The notes beneath the pieces were generated by a model, which worked only from the letters and a program-made list of their open reading frames with translations, did no database searches and was not told the origin of the DNA. This document shows, piece by piece, positions 55,103 through 64,000 of a DNA stretch of 64,000 bases (within the stretch, counting starts at the first letter, position 1; the number at the start of each line of letters is the position of its first letter). The stretch is from Shiraia sp. slf14. Taxonomy: Eukaryota; Ascomycota; Dothideomycetes; Pleosporales; Shiraiaceae. The position numbers were made by a program, and so were the translations under genes. The DNA is taken from NCBI GenBank assembly GCA_000498155.1, contig AXZN01000010.1:434001-498000 (forward strand), given 5' to 3'.

Positions 55103-58028
55103 TTAAACACTGTACAGTTCGCGAAACCTGGCCTGTTGATTTGGCGGAAGGCCTCCGAGAAATCCGTCAAAGTCTGAAATCATTCCCTTGTACATCTTAA
55201 TGACCTGTTGTGTTTTGTTAGAACTGTACATGGCAAACTTGGTGCTATCAACATACCTCTTGGAAATGGTTTCGGACAGTGGGTAATAGAGCTTCATCAG
55301 CGTGTGACATTTCGCTGAAAAATTGGAGGAGGGATTGTTCCATTGCTCCAGGATTGGCCAAGATTATTTTCATGAAACCAGTCAGAGCGTGTCCCTTCTC
55401 ATCTGTCCACATGACGTTTTTGATGGCTGAGAGGAATGGTGGGGCAATTTGTGCCAGATGTACGGCCAAGGACTGAGCGCAACCCAAGCCCAATCGTCCC
55501 AAAGCTATCGCTGCGTTCTCGTTCAAAGAATCTGGGACTTTTTCATCGAAGAGAATAGTACCCAATCGCTGCAGCAAACGGTCTACGTACGGCTGCATTC
55601 CTTCCTCCTGTCTCATTGCGATCTCTCCAACAGACCAACAAGCATTGTTGATGACAGAGAATCCAGTCTCTTCAGATTCGACGCGGGATTGAGCAACATC
55701 CAGCTGCGCGATCAGTATCTCTAGTATCTCTGGAAGATACGGTTGCAGCTGTGCAAATACGTAAATAGCGCAATCGCCCAACAGCGCATATGCAGATTGA
55801 CGGACATCGTTATTGTTATCCTTCATGCTAACAGCCAGGATCTGGAAGAAGCTTGGAGTCTGGCCGACTAATTGAGCACTCTCTTTCTCTGGTAGAGCCT
55901 GGATAATGGCACTTAGCAAGTCCAAGCTCGTTACGAGGAAGTCTTTATCCGGGGCTTCAAAGCCAGGGTTTTGGTCTGCTAAGACACCCTCTTCGAGATT
56001 GCGATGAATGATGTTAATGCAACGCGCAAAGATGCCAGCCGCGTATGGTGAGAATTGGTCTCGAAGTGCGGTTGCAACATAAGACAAGCATTCCAACAGC
56101 GGGAACATCTCTCTTGACTGATCCGAAACTTTGTTCCATCGCTGAATAAGCGCAGGCATGAGCATGCCCACCAACTCGTCTTCTCTTAGAGCAGGGCCAA
56201 CGTGCTCTGCGAGAGTCTGAACACAGTCGTAGAGTATAAACATATTGCGATCCTTGTACTTTGCGAAACACTGAACAAATTGGCTGACGATTGGTCGGCA
56301 ATATTTGGCCAACTCAGAATTTGCCTTTTCTTCAAGATTTGCAAACGCTGAAGCAGCTGCTTCCTGAACCTTTTTGTTATTGTCAAGCATCTTCTTCAGA
56401 ATGCCATCCATGACAGGCTCGAAGAATTGCTGCTTTCCTGATTCATCCAGATGTGCTGCCCATCCTGAGTATCGCCCAAGGGACCAGCATGTAATTTGGC
56501 GCACGACAGGCTTTGGGTCTTGAAGTAGAGTGATTAGATATGGTGTAAGCATAGGAAGATGCGGCTCTACGACATCCATACAACCATCTGCTATAGCACC
56601 AAGAGCCAAAACTGCAGCCTCTCGGTTGGGCCATTCTGCATGACTTAAATTCTCGGTCAAGTAAGGCAGAGTCGCTTGGAAGACGGCTTCGTGGAAGACA
56701 GATGCGAGGACGTCTAAGGCTGCAGCTGAGCACTTGCGAAGATTCCACTGATCTTCAGGGTCGCCAAACGCACTGTCATCATCAAAGTCATCAATTTCGC
56801 CGTCACTGAGATCGTCATCATCGACGGCTGTGGGATCCGTGGCACCATTGGGTGTTCCAGGATTCTCGCCGTTTGCATTTGTGGTAAGTCTTCCTGACTT
56901 GTTCGATGCAAATGTGGGACGAATGTCCTCTTGTCGATCTTCGAGCTCGAAATCCTCTTCCTCGCCTTCTAGGCGCAGTATGTCATCTTCGCTATAGATC
57001 ATACTCGACAAAAGCACTGGGACAATCTTGGGAAGATAGGGTCCCAAATGCTCGCGCATCTTCTCATCCTCGCCGACACATAACCAAAATTCTGCCGCAT
57101 CCAATGCCAATTCGGCATTTTGGGGATTACGTTGTTGCGTAACCATGTAGTCTACGAGACCTTCCATGTGCGGTACAATCTTCTGAGGAGCAATATCTGC
57201 TATGTGCACAAATGCTCGACATACGTGTTTCCTGACTTCTTCGCTGGAGTCGCTGGCAAGTTGAAAAAGTTGTTGCAGCAGTGCGTCCACATTTGAGATA
57301 ACGGCTTGGGGTTTGTCGGGAATAAAGATGTTCATGCTGGCTACGGCATCTGCACGGACAGTAGGCAAAGGACTACTCGTAAGCTCCAACAGTTTAGGGA
57401 AAAGAAAGCTGAGAGGTCGTTGCCCTTGGTATTGTTTGTCGAGAGCTCTCCTGTTGTCTTCACAGATCTTCAGGAGAGCGCCCATGCCGCCTTGCTGCGC
57501 TTCAGCAGATATGCTGCCGCTGGCATTGCTGACCATGCTGATAAGCTCAGAGAGAACCTGAGGCCATCCGAGAATACCACCTTGTTTCACGATTTCAGTA
57601 ATGACGTTACCAGCATAACCTCGCATTTGAGTAGCTGGGTCCTGCAGCCCGACCAATATAGTAGATCTTATGTAATCCTTTGTGTCTTCGGGCATAGCCT
57701 TGTAGGAAGTTCTGACATCGTTCTTGAGCATGATGGCGGCAGCAGCGCGAGCTTGAGCATACTGAGCAGCATTCATATCGATGCCGGATGGCGGCGAGCT
57801 ATTCGAGAAGACGTAAGTGAGATACTTGTCGATATCAGGCGAGCTTCTGGCATTTTTGAGCATCTGCAGCCGTCAAGGTTAGCGCATGGCAGGGTGATTT
57901 GCCATGGGAGTCTGGACAAGACTGACAATTTCAGCATTCTTTTGAACGCTTGGGTTCTGGCCGGCGAGAGAGTCTTTCAAGCACTGCACCAGCTGCCGTA
58001 AAGGCTCTTCTCCAGGTTGCCACGCCAT
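55103..58028 (-). CDS. kap104: Transportin (karyopherin beta-2, Kap104)
   Basis: The CDS is the complement of 55103-55204, 55257-57863 and 57927-58028, giving 936 residues (yeast Kap104 has 918). It starts MAWQPGEEPLRQLVQCLKD and consists of HEAT repeats. The long acidic loop typical of transportin is plain at about residues 375-400 (DDDDLSDGEIDDFDDDSAFG) and is followed by QWNLRKCSAAALDVLA. It imports PY-NLS cargo, mainly mRNA-binding proteins, and the acidic loop helps RanGTP-driven release. The first exon (34 codons) and last exon (34 codons, ending FRELYSV) are inferred. Both junctions are phase 0 and the ends match the family. Intron 1 has donor GTCAGT (57864-57926, branch GCTAAC). Intron 2 is 55205-55256. 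Confidence 0.95.
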
Positions 58029-61000
58029 GTTCCAGTATTGCAAGGTTTGTGGAGTGCGGGGTGGGTGGTGCGAAGCTGCTTCGACAAATAGGCAGTGTAG
58101 GAGGGTCCGAGAGGACGAGAGCGAGTATTGCTATCCAAGGAAGAGCAAGGTATGGGGAATATGCCGTGGCAGTACCTTAAGCTCGTGCTGTATGTAGGAC
58201 ATGGTTAGGTATACGTCCTCTTCAAGATGGGCAAAAAATGACCTGGCGAATTGATAAAGAGGGGCGTGCTCTACGTACCAACTTGCGTTGTGGGTGTGTG
58301 CTACAAGCCCACAACCATTTCTCCACGTCTCACGAAGGTTGGGTAGTCCAATTTTTTTGGCGGGCGCTGCGCAACAAGTTTGCTATCAGACAGCGCGGGG
58401 AAGCGGACGCTTGCAGTGAACCAGGAAAAAAGTGCGCCGCGGGCGACACAGGAAGACGGCGGGTCTGTTGTGTGACGACGACGTCAGAAACAGATTCGGC
58501 TACACTTTCCGCAGCTTGGAGGCAGCAGGAGGTAGCTTTGGGCGCGGTTGTAGGCTCATTCGATGTGGGCGTAGAAATGTGAAGTGGGATCTGGCCCGCC
58601 CGCCTTGACCCCAAGTAGGCTTAGGGTTGGCCTGGGTGACGACCCTCCTCAAACGTCCCTCCCCCACACCTCTCACTTCACACCGCCAGTCACTGCGGCG
58701 TGCATTCGGCGCTTTGCGTGCTCGTTCATGGGTGTGTTCTTTGATGTGACCTTGCGCAGGCGGTAGGGTCGACTAGGGCGTTGACAGGTTGAACGTGTGG
58801 TAGCCAGAGACGTCTTGATTGTTGCACTGCACCTGCATTTGCATGGGGGCTACTTCTTTACCTGCATATCGCTGCGACTACTACCTTTTCTCGTAGCTCA
58901 ATTTGGGAGAGGAAATGAGTATCAACCACGTAACCCCGCTGTCGTTGACATCTGCGACTTTCATTGATTTGCTCTTTTTGTCTACCTGACCTAGCACAGA
59001 CAAATGACCCTGACCTGCAGCGAGCGGGACACTACTGCGTGCATGTTGCTTCAACAGTGGGTTATACAGGATGAGAACGCCATGAGCGGTGACTACAGGA
59101 CTTGGTCAAAATAGCTCGGTATAGACAAATACTTTCTCTTGCCATGAAACTTTTGCTTTCTCGAAAACAAAATGGATACCAACATCAGCTATGTTTCGTA
59201 AGTTCTGATCTGGATATGGTCCATATCAGCCTTGCCATTCGCCAGCGGTTATAATTTGGCTTTGTTTGAATGTGATTAATTTGTGCATACAAAGGAAAGG
59301 CGACTTCTTGACTGCATTTTGGAGCGAACTCACATGCACAGAGTGATAAGAGAGCTCAAGATGAAGAGGGTGATAATACAAAGTATGAAAAAGTTATCTA
59401 AATACACGAAAGCTTGCTGATAGGCGACTAGGTAGTCCAATCATTAAAAGACAACCCGATTGTGCATGACATATGAGATGGAAGACTGTAAAGCTGACAA
59501 CTTTTGAGCATGGCTGGACACTAACTAAATTGCAGGTTGCATACATTACTTTGCGCCAATGCGCTAGATGGATAATTACACAAGCTCCATGAAATCATTG
59601 AGTAGTTGAGGCAGTGTCTGTGAGTGTCTTAGGAACTACAAATCGTTTGAGATGCATGGAGCCTGAGGTACTGACGCTCGCATAGTCTCTTGCACCATTC
59701 GGGCCAGCGGCTTTTCGGAAATCTTGATTGCATACCTCAATCATACTCCTGAAACTACTATTACAGTTCAGAAAGATATGAGACTAGAATTCTCAATAGG
59801 ACTTGCATACCATCTTCTGTGATGCTCTTTCGTTGTACTCAAACGCTTTCAATGTCTGGGCTCATTGAAAGAGACTTTAAAGGAAGCCTTCAGCCGAGGT
59901 CATTTTTAACTCGAATGTTTAAGACAACCACATAACATAGGGATTCTTTATTTTTGACTTCTGAGAAACATAGCACAAATATGTGCTTACTGTAATTTAT
60001 CTGTACATTTTTGTGAAAGACAATCTATTGCAGATGTTTGCGTTCGAAAAGATATGCATTTCAAGTAACGGTAACGTGTAGTTGAACCCAACTAATTCAT
60101 GTCATCCTATCGATGCTCAGCTGGTGATTAGAAAGGTGCGTATTGGTCACCACAAAGTTGATGTTGTACAGCCGCGATTCCTGTAAGGTACAAGTCTTTT
60201 TCGAGCCAATAAAGAGTCTACAATCTCAAAATTATGATGGCCTGAGGATCGATAATTGATGATTGACGTCAAGGGCGGCGCAGGTACGCTATTTGTTCGG
60301 CGAGGCGGAGCCATAGTTCGCAATCACGTTGCAAGGCTGAGACCAAGGTTAACGGCAACAAAGAAATAGGTCGACTATATCGTATGATAATTGAACCAAA
60401 CTGCTTTCGCAGCCACATAGCAAAGCTTGGAAATATTCCACTTTTGACCCGGTGCAATGACTGCAAATGTGGAAGTCGATCACATCACATTCGTGCGAGC
60501 TCTGGGTAATATTGTAGAGCAGTAGTTGGTTGCTACAAATGGCGGTTATTCAGGCACAGAATTAATACGTATACTAAGGTTTCACGAAGGGAAGCATCAC
60601 ATCTCTGACAGGAGGCTAAACATAGCATGCGCCCCGTGGGGGCTTTTGGCAGTGATGGTGTTTCATCTTGTTGCGACTTGTAATGAATTGGACGCCTCGA
60701 TGCGCCAGTGAGTTGACCCGCGCGTCTCTCCGCAGCAGAGGCAGTGCTGTAAAGTGATAGCATGGACGCGCATGTGATTTCACGGTTTGAATTGGGCAGA
60801 GCAAGGAGGACGGGTAAAGAGCATGCGCTGTCACTACTTTGCAATTTGTGGAGTGGTGTCTTGGTCTGGATTGTTGCGCGCAGATGCATAGTGCGAAACG
60901 TCGTGGTCGAGACTGCCTGTTTCCGGAGCTTCATTGGCGTACCACCAGCGTAGCCGCAAGCCGTGCCGCAGAGAGAGATCGCACGAGGGCTGCGCGCTCT

Positions 61001-61509
61001 CCCAGATTCCTTCACCTCACTCACCCACAATTGTCGGACTGCGCGGATTGCACGGATAGACCGGCGGCGTTCAGATTCGGGAGCATCATTCGGGCCTAGT
61101 TTGCGTCGTGTGTGCTAAGAAGTTGTGGAGAGTGGCAAGCCAGGCCAAGACGACTTGCGTCAGGCGGTCCAAGTCTCACAGCAGTGGTTGTTGGACCACA
61201 ACTCCACCCAGCACCACCCTTCGACCTTCCCTTACCTCGCGACAATCTTGCGCTGTTGCTAGCCCGTCGCCCGTCGCACATAACCATCGCCAGCGTCTTC
61301 ATCGCGTCGTCCAGCGCCACCTGAACTCGCCGTACGTCACCACCGACCACCGACCACCGACCGACCCGGCCCCCGCTGTGGCATCAGCAACTCCTAGCCA
61401 CTCTTCACTGCAGCACGAGCGCTGCTGCGCCTGCCAACACAGTCCTGACTCTGATCTTCATCTTTTGCAATCTCCCAGCGTTGGCAGAACACTCCCCCGA
61501 TAGCGCGTG
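58029..61509. other. Long divergent gene-free region, 3.5 kb
   Basis: This stretch lies between the starts of transportin (-) and the SPRY membrane protein (+). About 59.1-60.5 kb is AT-rich with dense stops in all frames. The two flanks are GC-richer and probably contain the promoters and leaders. The open frame at 60533-61030 (minus) has no protein-like features. No tRNA or mobile element was recognised. Confidence 0.45.
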
Positions 61510-63193
61510 ATGCTATCGCAAGCGCCGCTCCGGGCAGGCTCGCCCCCAACGACCCTCTCCAGATCCTACCTTCCACCGTCTACATCGCCTTCGACCCCGT
61601 TAGAGTCCCACAATACCTATCACGATGCGGTACGGATAGCACGGGCCAATCCCCTTGGTTCGACCGCGAAGGGTATCATGATTGGCATCTTTTCTGTTCT
61701 GGGCGCTGCAGGCGTCTGTTTGATTATCGCCGCTGTCGTTTATTACTTCCGATACACTTCGCAAGGCCGCATCTTCCTAGATCGTCTATCACGCCCCGGC
61801 GAATACGATGATGAGCAACAGTTCGCAAAGGAGGAAGCCGAAGCGCTCGAGGAGATGGATGACATACAGAGAACGGAATACTTGAGAGCAAAAGGTACGA
61901 CACTTTAGTCTCTACTGTCCTCAGATGAGACAATCTTAGCCGCCCCAGATTGATAGCTAACTCTGTCCAGCCTTTGTGCAAGCAAACCCACCCGAATCTG
62001 TCCAGACCGACATATCCTTATCACAATTCTTGGCAATACAAGAGAAAGGTGTATCTGCATGGGAATTTGAACCAGAGCTTGAGATCGCCAACTGCTTTGT
62101 TGAAGGACGGACCGAGATTGAATTTTTCGATGCGGAATGCAGTGTCCAAAGTAATCTGCCAATCCCCAAGCAAAATGAGGTTTATTACTGGGAAGCCAAG
62201 GTGTATGAGAAACCAGAGAACACAAGCATCGCCGTCGGAGTCACAACGAAACCTTATCCATTGTTCAGACTACCAGGTACAACGCACATCGCTGGCAAGC
62301 GTTGCATATATGCTAACAGAACTTCAGGCTATCACAAGTCTTCGATATCATACATGTCCAATGGAAACCGACGACACAACCAACCCTTTACACCCACCGC
62401 TTACGGTCCTGCCTACGTTCAAGGAGATGTTATTGGAGTCGGTTATCGACCTCGCACCGGTACTCTTTTCTTCACTCGCAATGGCAAGAAGCTCGATGAT
62501 GTTGCACATGGACTCAAGACGCAGAACTTTTTCCCTACAGTTGGCGCTAATGGCCCTTGTCAAGTACATGTGAACTTTGGCCAAATGGGTTTTGTCTTCA
62601 TTGAAGCCAACGTCAAGAAGTGGGGCCTTGCGCCACAGACTGGCAGTCTCGCACCTCCCCCACCATATGGCAGTGAACAAGGCTCAATCCTCCTCGATTC
62701 AGGTCGCGACGGCGTGAGGGAAGGAATGGGAGGTAACTACATCTCAGCCGGTTATGGACATGCACGGTCTAGCAGCCAGCAAATGCGACTTGGACGACAC
62801 CAGCCGACGAGCCCCGGACCACAACGTAGCCCGACCGACATCTCTTTGGCAGCTCTTAGCCTCGTGGATTCAAACGAAGACATTGGCGAAGGAACTAGTG
62901 CTGATTCTGGAACCACGATCACACCTTCTCAAGGACTTGGATTCCTGCAACCAGGAGACCTTCCACCAGAATATAGCAGTCCAGTTGGATCGCCAAATCT
63001 TAACATTGCGGATGGCCATAGAGACAGTTATTGGGACGAACGGGCACCACTCGTGCAGAACCAAGAACCAAGGCGAACGAGTCCCCCGATCCCTACCTAT
63101 GACGCTGCTGTTGCCGATGCACCTGAAATTCGACCACCGACTATCCGAGTGCGAAGCTCAACACAAACCTCGCGACCGAGGGGCCCACGTTGA
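61510..63193 (+). CDS. ssh4: Ssh4/Ear1-like SPRY-domain membrane protein (ubiquitin ligase adaptor)
   Basis: The CDS joins 61510-61894 and 61971-63193, giving 535 residues. A Ser/Pro-rich N-terminus is followed by one transmembrane helix at about residues 56-80 (IMIGIFSVLGAAGVCLIIAA). The conserved block AWEFEPELEIANCFVEGRTE leads into a SPRY domain (YYWEAKVYEKPENTSIAVGV ... VIGVGYRPRTGTLFFTRNGK ... FFPTVGANGPCQVHVNFG). The tail is disordered and contains two PY motifs, PPPPY at about 355-360 and LPPEY at about 458-462, which in yeast Ssh4 and Ear1 recruit the Rsp5 ligase to sort cargo into the vacuole. So this should be an endosome/vacuole adaptor for membrane-protein degradation. The 76-bp intron has GTACGA and a TAGCTAAC branch site, and splicing gives RAKAFVQANPPE. 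Confidence 0.93.
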
Positions 63194-63716
63194 GACGATT
63201 CGCACAACACTCATTTCCTTAACCTATTTCCTTAGTCTCCTCCCAAGAATACCCCTATCTTTTTGCATCTCCTCTGTTACGAAATCACCAAGTAGGAAGG
63301 TCAGGAATGGTCGCAATGTGTATATTTGTTTTGTATGCGGTTTGAGCGAAAGATATTTGTCTAAGCTATTGGCGTTGGAGCGAGCATTTCGATTCCATCC
63401 GGCTTTGATGGTGATCATGGAGAAATTGTTGCACAATATATATCTCGTGTATGGGCGTAAAACCCAGGCGTTAACCTGAAATTAGCATGGCCCTTTCTGG
63501 CATAAAGTGCAAGATGCACGCGCAAATCAAATAGGCAGCGATTGCTTTTTGACTCCGACCCTTTGAGGTTGCAATGGTAGAACGACACTGTCAATATACA
63601 CATTCCTATGTTTTAATGACAACTTGCTTTCACCTTCGTGAATGTCTACTTCGAATCGACAACACAAGCCCATTCTGCAAAGTTTGTAGAGACAGATAAA
63701 TTACGAAGACCGACAC
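63194..63716. other. 3' flank of the SPRY gene
   Basis: This is the probable 3' UTR and terminator of the SPRY gene, followed by a possible promoter for an edge gene. No gene is supported inside. Confidence 0.45.
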
Positions 63717-64000
63717 ATGGATCAGGCGGCTCCGTACTCAAAGATCGTCGCAATTACTCTTGTCCCGTACAGCATCTTAAAAAGACGGTGCATCCAGCTC
63801 AAGGTCTGCTGTTTAAAGCAGCAGATCGAGCGAGGCAAGAGACAGTCCTACAACAACTACTACAACTACAACTCCATCTCCATATACCATCTGAACGACA
63901 CGCATTACACAAGCGTCTCCATCATTCATCGCGATGGCAAACAGCACGTGTACACGCCGCGCTGTGCAAGTCGAATGATGAGAAAGCGCGAAAGCTCCGA
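63717..64000 (+). CDS. Possible gene start cut by the window edge
   Basis: An ATG at 63717 opens a frame that stays open to the last base (94 codons plus 2 bases). It begins MDQAAPYSKIVAITLVPYS and continues with a basic, Cys-containing stretch, a Tyr/Asn repeat (YNNYYNYN, from CAACTA-type DNA repeats) and SVSIIHRDGKQHVYTPRCAS. An in-frame stop lies just upstream at 63687. I recognise no family. It could be a real 5' exon or a chance frame over a simple repeat. Sequence beyond the window decides. Confidence 0.3.
   Translation, partial: MDQAAPYSKIVAITLVPYSILKRRCIQLKVCCLKQQIERGKRQSYNNYYNYNSISIYHLNDTHYTSVSIIHRDGKQHVYTPRCASRMMRKRESS

Noticed and set aside
21785..58028. Idea that importin beta and transportin form a functional import-gene cluster
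   Set aside because: They are 30 kb apart with many unrelated genes between. Co-location looks incidental.
60533..61030. 165-aa minus-strand open frame in the transportin/Ssh4 spacer
   Set aside because: No recognisable motif, mixed composition, and plus-strand frames overlap the same DNA.
62754..63479. 241-aa plus-strand frame overlapping the SPRY gene and its 3' flank
   Set aside because: A shadow frame of the clear SPRY-protein coding sequence, extended by chance past its stop.

Overview
The window is nuclear DNA of a filamentous ascomycete. The evidence is the many short spliceosomal introns (about 43-90 bp, GT...AG, usually with a CTAAC/CTGAC-like branch site near the 3' end), the absence of operons, and the gene content: HET-domain, SAT4/rhodopsin-like, Zn2Cys6 regulators, fungal thaumatin-like and sulfatase genes. 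The protein flavour suggests Dothideomycetes, perhaps Pleosporales, but that is an inference from memory of homologues and not proven here. I found no rRNA, tRNA, CRISPR array, insertion sequence or recognisable transposon.

Layout from left to right. 0.6-17.5 kb: a secreted six-hairpin glycosidase-like protein; an RBM39/Rsd1-type splicing factor; a cytochrome b5-fatty acid 2-hydroxylase (Scs7 type); a GPI-type thaumatin-like protein; a GH2 beta-mannosidase; and a Zn2Cys6 transcription factor with an in-frame TGA at a conserved Trp-Trp motif. 19-27.5 kb: a cation diffusion facilitator with a His-rich N-terminus, importin beta-1 (Kap95) and a mitochondrial-type PP2C phosphatase. 29-37 kb: two unnamed fungal proteins (a Q-rich coiled-coil protein and a large, probably nuclear protein with a Cys/His-rich core) on either side of a SAT4-family membrane protein. 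37-44 kb: a HET-domain protein, an F-box-like protein and an arylsulfatase. 44-58 kb: an Upc2-like Zn2Cys6 regulator lying between two very long gene-free stretches, then transportin (Kap104). 58-64 kb: a long empty stretch, an Ssh4/Ear1-like SPRY membrane protein and a possible gene start cut by the window edge.

Most genes are housekeeping or general fungal accessory genes, and no biosynthetic cluster is visible. Points worth a second look: the internal stop in the 15-17.5 kb regulator together with a 48-bp intron-like segment that would bypass it; the splicing-factor gene, whose three introns are all multiples of three and free of stops; two unnamed protein families; and the roughly 4.4 and 5.2 kb gene-free flanks of the Upc2-like regulator. 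Exon boundaries were worked out by eye from splice signals, phase and protein continuity. They have no transcript support.
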